64,000 bases of DNA from Xiphias gladius. Taxonomy: Eukaryota; Chordata; Actinopteri; Istiophoriformes; Xiphiidae. Position numbers and translations under genes: made by a program. Numbering within the stretch: position 1 is the first letter of the stretch; every line of letters begins with the position of its first letter. Shown here one piece after another: positions 11,320-22,300 of this stretch. The stretch spans positions 22,585,215 through 22,649,214 of the forward strand of contig NC_053407.1 of the NCBI RefSeq assembly GCF_016859285.1. The letters are read 5' to 3'. The notes beneath the pieces were generated by a model. That model saw only the letters and a list, made by a program, of their open reading frames with translations. It was not told where the DNA came from and did no database searches.

Positions 11320-12757
11320 ACTCACCGAGCACTTTATTAGGAACACCATACTAATGCTGCTCTCAAAACAGCCTCAGTTCTTCATCGCATGGATTACACA
11401 AGATATTGGAAACTTTCCTTTGAGATTCTGGTCCATGGTATCATGGTCGCATCACATCATTTCATGCTGCCTGTCTGCTGTTCTATCACATCCTGACAGT
11501 GTTCTGTTGTATTCAGATCTAGTGACTGGGGAGGCCACGGAAGTAAGCGGAACTCATGTTTAGGGAAACGAGTTTGAGATCACTTGCTTTGTGACATGGT
11601 GCATTATCATATTGGAAGTAGTCATTAGAAGAAAGGGATGCACGTAGTCAGCAACAATACTGAAGATAGGCTGTGGTATTCAAATGATGATTAATTACTA
11701 TTAAGGGGCCCAAAGGTTTGCCAAGAAAACATTCCCCACACCATTACACCACCACCACCAATCTGGACTGTCGACACGAGTCAAGTTGGGTCCGTGGATT
11801 CAAGCTGTTGACACCAAATTCTGATGCTACAACGTGTCTCAGCAAAAATCGAGATTCATCTGACCAGAATACCTTTATCCAGTCTTCAGCTGTCCAGTTA
11901 TGGTGAGCCTGTGCCAACTGCAGCCTCTAATTTCTGTTCTTGGCAACCATGAGTGGAACCAGACGTATTCTGCTGTTGTTGCCCATCTTATGGATGTTCC
12001 TAACGACTAATTTCTCTGTCAATTAAACTGTAATTTAAATTTAGACTAGTCTAATAGTCTAAAAGTAAGAAAACACTCAGAAAAAGTCAAAATTGGACAC
12101 AATTTAATCAGGATTTAAGCAGACTCACAGTGTCTGTGGATAAACAATGTCATATTGTTTTGCTGAGTGTGGCTAACATTAGCAGTGCTAGCACCAGCAG
12201 CCTTCTTTCCCTGGAGGTTAACGTTTACACCCCTGTACTGAATGTGGTTATGCATTGCTCCAGTTGAGTAGTTATATGCCAGTTTATTCTGACACAGCCT
12301 ACATACAATGAAATATTAATAATTAGTTTAACCAACTCGTATTTCTGGTGCCCACTAGTGAGGGTAGCAACATTTGCTCATCACAGTTATACAGAGTGGT
12401 TATCTGAATCACTGTAGACTTTCTGTCAGCCCCAACCAGTCTGGTCATTCTCCTCTGATCTCTCTCTTTAACACGACGTTTCCATCCACAGAACTGCTGG
12501 ATGTTTATTGGATTTTAGCACCATTCTGAGTAAGTTCTAGAGCCCGTCTGACACCAACAATCACGTCACAGTCAAAATCACTGAGATCACATTTTGCCCT
12601 CATTCTGATTTTTTTTTGTGAACATTAAATGAAGCTCCTGACCTGTATCTGCAGGATTTTATGCATTCCACTTGCCACATGATTGGCTGATTGGATAATT
12701 GAGTCAACATAGCAAGTATAGAACAAGCTGGTGTTCCTAATAAAGTGCTCAATTAGT
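11320..12757 (-). mobile_element. decayed Tc1-like DNA transposon with nested insertion
   Basis: Terminal inverted repeats are visible: 'gcactttattaggaacacc' at 11329-11347 and 'ggtgttcctaataaagtgc' at 12731-12749. The transposase lies on the minus strand, N-terminus to the right. In the minus frames one can read the catalytic contexts W-S-D-E-S-R-F (near 11855), Y-D-N-A-P-C-H (near 11606) and L-D-L-N-T-T-E (near 11522), so all three DDE acidic codons survive. The frame is broken by indels. The helix-turn-helix region near 12535 has lost about 50 bases. A ~365-base foreign insert sits at 12003-12368. It is a dead copy of the Tc1/mariner family widespread in fishes. Confidence 0.85.
12003..12368. 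mobile_element. insertion nested inside the Tc1-like element
   Basis: Tc1 homology stops after 'cttatggatgttcc' and resumes at 'tcatcacagttatacagag'. The ~365 bases between do not belong to Tc1. They begin with a gactagtctaatagtcta palindromic segment and end near 'gcccactagtgagggtag'. It is probably a non-autonomous element. I cannot identify the family or a target-site duplication with certainty. Confidence 0.5.
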
Positions 12758-12852
12758 GTCCCTCATGCACTAAATTAGAACAGTGGTTAAACTGTTGACT
12801 GAAACTATGTTTGAGGTTTTGCTGTTTTACAATCATGTCATGGTCAAACTGA
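12758..12852 (+). repeat. flank shared with the 47.4 and 49.0 kb Tc1 remnants
   Basis: Directly outside the right Tc1 terminus, about 95 bases (from 'tgcactaaattagaac' to 'ttttacaatcatg') match 47417-47505 and 48970-49058. The homology therefore runs past the transposon end, which points to a composite mobile unit or a segmental duplication. Confidence 0.75.
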
Positions 12853-13889
12853 TAGGATTATTGCATACAGCCATTCATTTCCTGGAGGGCGAATGTGAAA
12901 GTGTAGACAGATCTGTATCAAACTCACAAAAATACCAGTAGAAAGTTCATTTTTAGCCAGAACTATGCAATCCTACATGACAAATGCAACAAGCACATCA
13001 TCTGCCCCCTTCTCCTCTGCCATTTGGGCGATGTGAGCAATATGTCTCCCCAAAGTTCAAATGAAACCATTGCTGAAGCTGATGTGCAGAGAAGAATGTA
13101 ATGTGTACAGTTTTGAGGGAGCAAGTTTCCTCTTTTTCAGTCTTGTAAAATGTGGGTTAAATAGTGAATGTTAGCATAGCAAGCTATGGCCACAGTAGCT
13201 AGAGCTAGACAGACAAGGAGCCTCCTTTTCTGGTCCTGCTGTGGCTACTTTGCCTGTGTTTGACCAGTAGAGAAGCACTACCTTCAGTATGGTATTTAGA
13301 ATAACTGTTATACTGGCACACCTCAGTAGCAGTGGTGGAAAAAGTACTCAGAGCTTTAAAAAAAAAAAAAACTCCAAATAGCAACTAGACACCTGTTTAT
13401 AGATAGAGTGTGAAGAAGTGAGAAAAGCTGCTTCCACACAATCTGGATTCCAGTCAAACACAGATCCATGCTGTGACAACCGTGTTAAAGTCACTGGGTC
13501 CGATAAATGGCCTCCTCCAGAGACAGATTGCTAACTGTTAAATTTAGAGCACATAACCGCCCGTTCACCGCCTCCCTGTAGGACTGCCAAAATGATCACC
13601 CAAGCGTGTTGTTATGTGCATTCCCTTTAACTCTCCAAGAGGCACGGGAGCAATTTCCATTTCTGACAGCAGGAACTTTTACAAGAAACTTTATCTATAT
13701 TTATCTGTGTCTGCCACAGGACACAGGTTGCAGTTTTGGTTTCTCAGCTGCATCTTGTCCCCAAAAAGTTGCCGCTCCAGATGTGGTACCTTCTGATAGA
13801 CCAGGGACTATTGAGGTGGAGACTGCAGAGCTGAACATCACTGGCTGATATCTATTTTTTGTCACAGGATATCGAATTTCTTTTTTCTT
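12853..13889. other. unannotated stretch with a short hAT-like element end
   Basis: At 13330-13357 'cagtggtggaaaaagtactc' is the terminus of a common fish hAT-like miniature element, followed by a poly-A run. The rest of that element is not recognisable. Frames of 80 and 60 codons near 13606 overlap in different frames and lack domains. Confidence 0.45.
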
Positions 13890-13890
13890 T

Positions 13891-13926
13891 TCAATTAACT
13901 AATCAATTAACTGACTAATCACTAAT
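13891..13926. repeat. AT-rich miniature element fragment
   Basis: Repeated caattaact/aatcaatt/actaatc words typical of the palindromic ends of the 'attaatcg' family, truncated to about 36 bases. Confidence 0.4.
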
Positions 13927-13929
13927 GAA

Positions 13930-14779
13930 TAAGTAACGACAGGAAAAACACATTTATTTATTTTTTTACATAAACACAATCACTCTTAAATTTGGTTTTG
14001 AAAGAATTGTGACATTTTACTACCTGCAGTTTTTTATTATTTATCAGCAGACAAATGCACAGTGTAAAAGTGGTTATAGCTGCATATATTATCTTCTAAC
14101 TACCATCCGTGGTGGCAGGTAATTGCATATTTGTTTTTCTGGAGCGTGCATTTGAGGAAGATATGATATGACAGGGAATATTCTTTCAGACAGCTTTATA
14201 TACTGACTGCCTACAACAGGCTCTCGGATGTCTGGATCAGAACTATATCAGTTATTAATCTCTGTTAATGTGTGCAGCATTTTAACATGTCAGTTTAGTG
14301 CACTCAAGCTCAGCTTGGTGCTATGTTTCCAACTAACTGGGATTCTTTCAGTTCATAAAACCTCTGTACAAGATTTGTACTTTTTTTTGTACTTTTTTCT
14401 AAGAGCCTTGTATCTTCCATCTAATTTTTTGTAAACTTTGCTCATCCTCATCCCTGAAAATTAGCTGGTATTTAGCTGTTAATTACAAGGATAATTCCCA
14501 GACAGGCCTATGCAATTTGGTACTAACTTTAAGGGAAAAGGAGAAAGTGTTAGCTGTAAGTACCTGCTTGTTATAAGAAAAAACTAAGAAATGTTAAGGA
14601 CCAGTCAATATCCATCGGAGTTTGCTAGAGAGGCAAACAAAACTTCTTCAATTTGATTGTTGATGCCTTTGAACTGCCACACATCATGGATCCACTTGGG
14701 AATCGATCGATTGGTTGAACTGCAGGCTTATCTGTAGTTTTTAGCTGCATCAGAAATTCCTTAGTTTTGTGTTTCAAAC
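13930..14779 (+). repeat. paralogous segment, copy 1
   Basis: Homologous to 17445-18012, about 3.5 kb away and in direct orientation, from 'taagtaacgacaggaaaaac' to 'ttccttagtttt'. Copy 1 contains an extra ~250 bases (about 14312-14561) absent from copy 2, plus ~55 extra bases near 14110-14165. Copy 2 has its own 35-base insert. The segment is non-coding. Confidence 0.85.
14449..14561 (+). repeat. interspersed repeat inserted in paralogous copy 1
   Basis: Contains 'gaaaattagctggtatttag' and 'ctaactttaagggaaaaggag' blocks that match the reverse complement of 18300-18420. It lies within the ~250-base stretch missing from copy 2. Confidence 0.6.
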
Positions 14780-15573
14780 ATATACACAGATATTGTTATA
14801 TGTGCAATGAGCTATCATCGGCTAATAATCTGGTCTAGCTCTAAATGCTTCTATACGGTTACATAATAAGCAGAAAAATAAACACAAAGCAGATCGGTGC
14901 TACTTTGAAGATAAGGGTCTTACCTTTCTGATATTTTCAATAGCACTTTCCACCTTTGCACATCTTTTCACAACAAAACAGTTTGTTGGCTCATTACAAA
15001 CTAAAGTTTCTTCTCTCACAAAGCCAATGTTTGTTTAATCTGTTGCGTTTAATCTGAGGTGTGATGGAAATCTAAACATGAAGAAGTATGTTTTAGTTCC
15101 TGTTGGGGGTACTGAGTTTAAATCCTGGGACTAACTGGTTGAAAAGGCCCATAAGCTAATTCTTTTCAAGTGGCAATAGACTGATCTGAAACCGTCCCAA
15201 ACAAAACCTCAACAATTTCCCTGCTCCATTCTCTGAAGCTCCCTCCTGTTTGTTTTGGCTGCCATCCACGCAGCCATCTGAGCCACCAGCTCATTGACTA
15301 AGACCAAGTCTGACTCCCTCAGCCTGTTGCCTGAGGTAGTTGTCTACCATCCATGCTGGCATGCACAGCTCAGGCCAGCTCTAAAGGGTGGATTAATAAT
15401 GGAAGAATGCAATCCAGAGGTTTTTCATCTTCCCTACCATTGTGTATGGAGCTGGTGCTTCTTTCTTTCTTGTCTAATACTCAAACATCAAGAGCCAATG
15501 TTTCCAGGGATGTGTTCATTTCGTCTCAAAACACACAGAGAGAGAAAGTAGAAATGTTTGTTACGACACTGAC
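14780..15573. other. unannotated non-coding stretch
   Basis: No recognised repeat. The 85 and 74 codon frames near 15294-15577 overlap each other and lack domains. Confidence 0.45.
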
Positions 15574-16206
15574 TTAGGGCTGAACATTAAAAGAGTAAAA
15601 TAGGTTTGATGACAAGGTACAGTGTGTGCATTTGGATTTAGCACAATCCCTGTGGCGTTTTTCATAAAATTCCAGGAGCAACGAATCTGGTTTCATCGAG
15701 ATGGAAAATACTGCTGTTGTGGAAGCAGAAAATGTGCGGATAGCAGTTGCTAAGAAACTGCTGAGGTGTTGCTGTCGGACAGTGATAATTATGCTACTGG
15801 AATGTGATAACTTCAGCATGTGATGGAGAGACAAGAGCATGGGGAATGCTGCACCCCCCTTATGTGTCACAACCAAAGTAAACACAGTGATGAGAAGTCT
15901 GCTAATGGAGCCACTTGGAAGACCTCCGGCATAACTAAAGGAAAGATAGCCGTGCCAGCGAGTGTGAAATAAATAAGTGTTATAATGATATTGGCTCATT
16001 CTCTCACTTGAAGAAAATGAGTCTACATCAGGATTTAGTAGGAAATACAGCAGACACTGTAACAGCTTGTTACCACAATGAATATAACAGCTGTCAAAAC
16101 TTGCCAAGTGAGAAGTGAATGACATATCCATTTGCTGAGCAAAATTTGAATAGCCCATCTCCTTCCATATACACGTTCGTAAATTCACTCTCCTTTGTTT
16201 GGCCAT
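15574..16206 (-). other. unexplained 210-codon open frame
   Basis: The longest gap-free open frame in the window (210 codons, minus strand, starting MAKQRRVNLR). At the local base composition a frame this long is unlikely by chance; my rough estimate is a few in a hundred windows of this size. It is Ser-, Leu- and His-rich with a hydrophobic patch and no recognisable domain, signal peptide or repeat. No splice or promoter context is evident. It may be a chance frame, a decayed element or a lineage-specific gene. I would not call it a gene on this evidence. Confidence 0.12.
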
Positions 16207-16619
16207 TTATCCAGATTTACATCACTTAGGCACTGGTCCTAGAGAATTAATTCCACTACTGTTGAAACTACTAAACTGCTGTAGCTTTCACTCTGCGCTA
16301 TATTGACACAAAAAGAAGTTTAAAAGCACAGTCAACTCACTTACAACCAGTGAAATGTCTCGAAAGATTAATCTCTTTGCACAGAAAGTTGTCTGCAACT
16401 TAGTCACTATGTGCCTTTGCTAATCAGTTGCCAGTCAAGCCTGGATTACCCACCAGGCAGAGTGCCAACCTAAAACTCCAGGGGCACCGAAAGCCCCAGG
16501 TTTACTGTGTTCTAATTACTTTGTGGTAATTTGATTGTCAAGTCTATTTGGGAATGTGCACCACAAAAACACAATAACAACTTAGGAAACAAGGGCCTTA
16601 AGCTGTCAGTACACTTCAT
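16207..16619. other. unannotated non-coding stretch
   Basis: Stops in all frames, no recognised repeat. Confidence 0.4.
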
Positions 16620-16900
16620 CAGTAGTGCCTGTCGGATGGCCGAATAGCTTCAGAAATCTCCTACCCCAACACCTTTCCGACAGCGAATTATGGTGGGCTG
16701 TGTCTGACATTTTGTGTAACTTTTCAAAACCGACCATCCGACATTCAAACCCACTTCACTGCCCAGTGATTGGTCAGCTGTGTGGAGGTGAGAGAGGAGC
16801 CAACCAAGTGCAACGCTATGAACGTCGTCCAGGAGAGACTGTCTAAAAATGTGCACCATTATCCCCATGTTTAAATGATGTCACGTCTCCTCGCTCGCTG
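16620..16900 (+). repeat. interspersed repeat shared with 52345-52550
   Basis: Matches the 52.4 kb segment in order: 'ccgacattcaaacccacttcac' type block, 'tgattggtcagctgtgtggaggtg', 'gagagact(g/t)tct', and 'tgccattatcc' with 'tttaaa'. Divergence is considerable. Family unknown. Confidence 0.6.
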
Positions 16901-17279
16901 TGATGAACAGCTTTTCAATCCACCTTTGAGTGTGGCCGAAACAGCCGTAAACTCACGCATTACAAACGAGTTCTTTTTAAGCATAAACCGGTCCTTAAAG
17001 GATCCCTTCCAAACAAATTTGAAGACATGGAAAAATATTATAATTTGAATAAAGATTTGTGCCTGATGTGATTTTTCTAGAAAAAAGAAATTTCCTTGTT
17101 AGACATTTTTAAAATTACATCTACTCCCTCACTCTTGTTGCAAAATCCAGAATCTATAACTTTGCAAATATTGTTCAATTCAAAAGTTTAACAGTTGGAA
17201 ACAAGATGTGTCTCACTTCATTGAAAAATTCCCTCTCATTGTATGTGACATGGAGATTCACTTATGTAGATTTCATACT

Positions 17280-17444
17280 GGACCACGACTGGCTCCAAAC
17301 TAGCTGTGATGTCACAAATCAAACTCGTAGGTACACGCCTTAAACTCAGATTTAAGGTGGGCACAGGGAAACTTTCCACTTTCTGCAGATCAACGTAAAA
17401 ACAGCCTTCTAGTGAAACTCTAGTGAAATTTCAAACAACCACGT
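17280..17444 (+). repeat. possible fish interspersed repeat
   Basis: The run 'tgatgtcacaaatc', 'ccttaaactcagattta', 'ggtgggcacagggaaacttt' resembles a dispersed fish repeat from memory. No second copy is visible in this window, so support is weak. Confidence 0.3.
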
Positions 17445-18012
17445 TAAGTAACGACAGGAAAAACACATTTATTTATTTATTTTTTTTAAATAAACACAAT
17501 CACTCTTAAATTTGGTCTTGAAAGACCTTGTGACATTTTACTACCTGCAGTTTCCTATTATTTATCAGCAGACAAATGCACAGTGTAAAAGTGGTTATAG
17601 CTGCATATATTATCTTCTATCTATGACAGGGAATATTCTTTCAGACCGCTTTTTTCACTGACTGCCTACAACAGGCTCTCGGATGTCTGGATCAGAACTC
17701 AGTTATTCATCTCTGTTAATGTGTGCAGCATTTTAATAACTCAGTTTAGTGCACTCAAGCTCACCTGCTTGTTACAAGAAAAAACTGGGAAACAGTTAAG
17801 GACCAGTCAATATCCATCGGAGTTTGCTAGAGAGGCAAACCAAACCTCTTCAATTTGGTTGTTGATGACTTTGAACTGCCACACATCATAGATCCACTTG
17901 GGAATCGATAAATGCTCATTTAATTTTATGTTTATACTGCATATTGGTTGAACTGCAGGCTTATCTGTAGTTTTCAGCTGCATCAGAAATTCCTTAGTTT
18001 TTTGTTTCAAAC
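17445..18012 (+). repeat. paralogous segment, copy 2
   Basis: Direct copy of 13930-14779 lacking its ~250-base insert. It has a private 35-base insertion at about 17910-17943 (after 'gggaatcgat'). Several perfect blocks longer than 20 bases remain, so the duplication is moderately old. Confidence 0.85.
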
Positions 18013-18287
18013 TGATATAATGATCAAAAAATAAAACACACTACATGCCATAAAATTTCACAGAGCAGTTATATGTCTACCTAATTTCCACAGCCTGTAC
18101 CTGTAAAATGTAAAATCTAAAGTAAAGTGAATCAGTGTGGCACATTTTTAATCTAATTAAGAATTTATAATTTTTTTTTAGTCTTTCTAGGAAACACTAG
18201 AAAATAGTTTATGAACTATTTTTCAGTTACCTAATATATCATACATCATATACATACATACAACTTTTTTTTTTCTAATATAATAAG

Positions 18288-18485
18288 GGGGTACTCAATG
18301 ACTGTAACAACTACCACAATTCTCCATTTCCCTTATAAATAGTACTAAATTGTGTGGGCCTTTGTTGGAAATATCCTAGAAATCAAAAGCTAAATACCAG
18401 CTAATTTTCAAGAAATTATATGGCAAATTAATAGGAAATTAACTGTAAATACAGGGCCCATAAAATAAAGCGTTAGCAATAAAGC
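18288..18485 (-). repeat. interspersed repeat, inverted relative to 14449-14561
   Basis: Reverse complement of this stretch reads agctggtatttag, then aggatatttcc, ggccca, acaatttagtactattta, agggaaatggag, matching the insert at 14449. The right end 'ataaagcgttagc' is the typical terminus of this dispersed family. Confidence 0.6.
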
Positions 18486-20052
18486 TGGCAAAATATGTAA
18501 CATAATAGATCTCCTTTTGTGTCTGAGGAGACAAAATTCACACAGAAACATCTGTACTGTAGCTGTTTGAACTTATAGCAAAATACAGCAAATGGCACAA
18601 CTCCTGTGCAAAGCCAAAGGACTGCCAGCATCCTCGTACTGTGTCAGCTGTGAACACACTCCTCTCAGTCAGAAGAGAAAGGACTTAGAGGCTCCAGCTA
18701 GTTCACTGACGTGACACATGCACTTGCCAATTGGCCCCTCTCCTCTGCTGCCAATCATTTTATTTTTACTCATCATCCCCTCCTAAATCTGTCAAGGACC
18801 TCAAGCCAGTCAAAGCAAGGGAAATGGGATTCACTTGCGAAGAGATTACTTCAAAGGGCAGTCCTTTCGGAGATGCATGAAAAGCAAACCAATGATCTTC
18901 TATGATGAAACAATTTTCCACATCAATTTCACATCCGTGCCCTATTTTCCCTGCTTGGGTATTGATTTTAAAATGAGAACACCTGTGGCTGCTTCTTTAT
19001 GTTGTTGGCCCAAATCTTTTTTGCATTGGGTTTCATTGTTCACTTACCTTGTGATTGGACTGATGCTCAGCGACCGTGCTGAGTTCAACTCCAGGAAGAT
19101 GGTAAAATAACAGCATCTGACATTTTGCTGTATATATTCATGGCGCAAACCTTCGAACATTCGTAAATGTCATGGATAAGACATTGGGAACATTTTTATG
19201 AACCATGCTGTGACAAAAATATTGATAAGCATTTATTTGATCCACGGAGTCTCCTTAAGACATGGATTTGATACCTGATGGTTATGGTTCATATTTTTCA
19301 TGCAGTCAGCAGAATTTGTGCTCAGTGTTTTGTGGGGTATATGTTAGCATGCTAACACACTAAACTAAGTCAGGAGAGTGTTATAAGCTTTATGTCTGCT
19401 AAACATGCTGATGCATCATTAAGGTCAGTAATTCTAGTTCAGGAAAAGTCAAACATTTCGGCAGGCTTTCCCTGACTAAAAAATAATTTTCATTAAATCA
19501 GCTTCACTTTATGACCCTCATCCAGTAAGGAGTTTTAGTTATTCAGATGTTTTCTGGGGGCAGCTTTCGTTGTGTTTGGTCTAAGCAGAAATCCAGCTAA
19601 AACAAAACAGAAACGTTACTTTAATGCCACTGTTTCCTCTGTGAATGATGCTCTCCTCCGTGACAGATGATGATGATGAATGTGTCCTTTCTTGGACATG
19701 GAGATTTTTCCTCCAAATGCATGCACACCCACAATACAACATGAGCATGCCCATGCCTGTGAGCAGGACAATGTCTGCGGTGATGATGTTGCATATGCTG
19801 AGACTAAAGGTCAGCCTCTGCCCTGTCTTCTCTCAGCTGTAGGAACTGGAGGATATGTCCATGTATCACTGCACATTAAGCAGACAGTTGCCAGTTTAGC
19901 ACAGTTTTTCTTAGCTAGGTTTAATCTCACTTTAATTTAGACACAGAATCCTCTTGGAAAAACAAAATGCATGTCACTATTCATTATTGTGTTGTATCTG
20001 TTTTGCTACAAAACCATATTTGTTTTGTTCTGACTTAACAGACGGCACTACG
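18486..20052. other. mostly unannotated stretch with one repeat relic
   Basis: At 19328-19412 words such as 'tgttagcatgctaacacact', 'aaactaag' and 'ctaaacatgctgatgc' are relics of the family seen in full at 51941-52338. Small frames (64-91 codons at 18711-19110 and 65-86 at 19645-19940) overlap and lack domains. Confidence 0.45.
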
Positions 20053-20090
20053 CTAAGAAAAGTAACATAAATGTACGTTACTTTTCTTAG
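20053..20090. repeat. perfect 14-bp inverted repeat (hairpin)
   Basis: Arms ctaagaaaagtaac (20053-20066) and gttacttttcttag (20077-20090) are perfect complements around a 10-base loop. It could be a hairpin or a minimal miniature element. No U-run terminator logic applies in a vertebrate. Confidence 0.9.
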
Positions 20091-21939
20091 AGTAGATATA
20101 CGCTTAAAGTTAGATCAGTAAGGTTCATCTTCTCAATGGGCTGTAAATTTCCCCTCTGGCCATTTTCCTCCAAGGATGAAATCAGAAAAAACTTTTTAAA
20201 CCTATCGGCCATACTCTAAGCTTATAAAACTGTCTATTTTTTATTTTCTAAAAACTCCCGAAGCAGCTTAATAGGAATAATCTCCTGGTGCCCTGTGGCA
20301 ATAGATGTTCTCTAAAATGGAATTTCAAGGCCATATTCTGTACTCACACTTGTTTATCATTCTCCAATAAAAAGTTCTTTTCCTACATAAAACTCTGGAA
20401 AGGGGCTGGAAGATCATCTACGCTTTCTTCCTTACTTTCCTGGATCAGGCCTCGTACCCTGCCCACCACCGCTGCTTGCGCTAGGATGACCGGTTGAAAA
20501 GCAGTGTGAATCAAGATGGCTAGCGTTAGAGGAAACATTGGAGAGATTCAGCCACAAATGTTTTTAGCCTCTGTCAGATCAAGACTCAGGTGAGGCGTCT
20601 GTGGTGCACCAAAATTGGCGACCAGCAGACGTATCAGAATGTTGTTAGCAAAAGATAGCCGAGGTAGCCGAAGACCTGCCCCTGGCATGCCTCTAATTGA
20701 CTTACCCACCCCGCAAGTTCACGGTATGGGTTTCTTAGTTGTGTGACGTTTGAAACCCAGGCTGTCTGGATCCGTGTTTATATGGACATTTTAGCAAGGT
20801 TAAAAACGTGGTATTCATTGGAAGGGGTCTTTAAGAACTTGTAGCAGGTGTAACTTTGAAGGGATTATTGCATTGCAAAACCTATCCATGTGACAGAGAT
20901 AAAGACAGATATACTTGACTAATATATTTGACTAATTAAAATATTATCTGGAAGCTTTTCTGGAAGTATTTTAAATGATAGAATTTTGGATCGAATGTGT
21001 ATAGTTCTCAAATATTGAGCAGTAAGGTGTCCGTTATAGCAAAACAGTAAAAGAGTTGGAAGTTTTACTCTTTACCCTCCTAAAAGACAGCAGTGAGATG
21101 TCCCTGACCACTGACCCACCATCCTGAGATGTTGTGGGATTAAAGGGGTGAAACATCGGTGAAGAATGGCTACCAGCTGCAGCTGGTACTCAGGCATCGG
21201 TGGAGGTGCAACGGGCAGAAATTCCAAAAGGTTTCAACATCAACCTGTCACCAAACTACATGTCCTGCAGGAGCAACATTAGCATTTATGAAGATTCATG
21301 TTTCTGGCCATGTGACAAATGTAAGTCCAATGTCCCTTTAAGCTCTCCCATGTCCCAAAGCTTTTTTCTCTCTTTCATCTTTTAACTCTGTTCAACTTTG
21401 GTTACTGCCAATTCCCGAGGAAAATATCTGGCTCTTTAGCTGCTAAATATTCCATTATATTCAGCAGCTGGTCACTAACTTAGTCAGTCTGTCAGTTGTT
21501 TGCTGGGCAGGTAGTGGAAAGTGGCTTTATCAGAGCCTTTGTGCTGAAAAAACAGCTGCCTACTGCAGATGGAAGCCGATGTGAACCAAATCAGCAAAGC
21601 AGTGTACCATGAAAACAAAAAAAGTGTGCTGAAAGATGCTAAAATGCTCTGTTGAGATGAGGGGAACTACAGAGTCGGATGATAATTCACTGTGGGTGTG
21701 CTACTATGAGCACCCCCCTTAACATTACAGTTTTCCATTGTTTATAAAAACAGATTGGTGCAGCTTCAAGTAAGTAAATCTTGTTTTTCTGTATGTGATT
21801 GTGATCTATCAGGACATGTTAAACATTTATAAATGTAGGAATGTAGGAAGCTGTTTAACGCTATTTGTGACGTTTAAGTGTTTGTTCAGATTTGTAGCAA
21901 ACACTGTTGTTATTGCTGACCACAGTAGCTAGGAAGATC
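20091..21939. other. unannotated non-coding stretch
   Basis: No recognised repeat. Short frames at 20288, 21159 and 21200 lack domains. Confidence 0.45.
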
Positions 21940-22300
21940 ATTGACCTATAGTAGGCAAGTGTCAATTTTAGCAAAAACTTAAAAATTAACCTGAATTACT
22001 TCTTAACTGGTTAATCCATTTGTCAATTTTCTGCCACTTATCTGGGCCCAGGTCAAATTAATCGATTATTTATATTAGTAAGACCACTGGGACAAAGGGA
22101 AATATTAACAAAAATGTGACATAAATATCAATAAATTAATGCATTTAATAAATAATTGTAGGGCTTATATTCCCCATTGGATTTCTGTCATTCTTTGACC
22201 AGTATAATTGTGAAACAGGTATTAAATTGCATTCTATGTGGTATTAAAAAGATCTTACAGTGTCTTAAATTTGATCTGGTGAACAGTGCAGAAACCCTGG
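21940..22300 (+). repeat. fish 'gaaaccctg' terminal repeat, right half
   Basis: Aligns with 23925-24309 in shared order: 'gtcaattttagcaaaaactt', 'tggttaatccat', 'tcaattttctgcca', 'aaatatcaataaatta', 'ttctttgaccagtat', 'ggtattaaaaagatctta' and terminus 'cagtgcagaaaccctgg'. The left half is missing. Confidence 0.65.

Noticed and set aside
15100..15145. Polymerase III B-box-like 'gagtttaaatcctgg' suggesting a tRNA or SINE head
   Set aside because: No matching A box or cloverleaf folds by eye and no SINE body follows.
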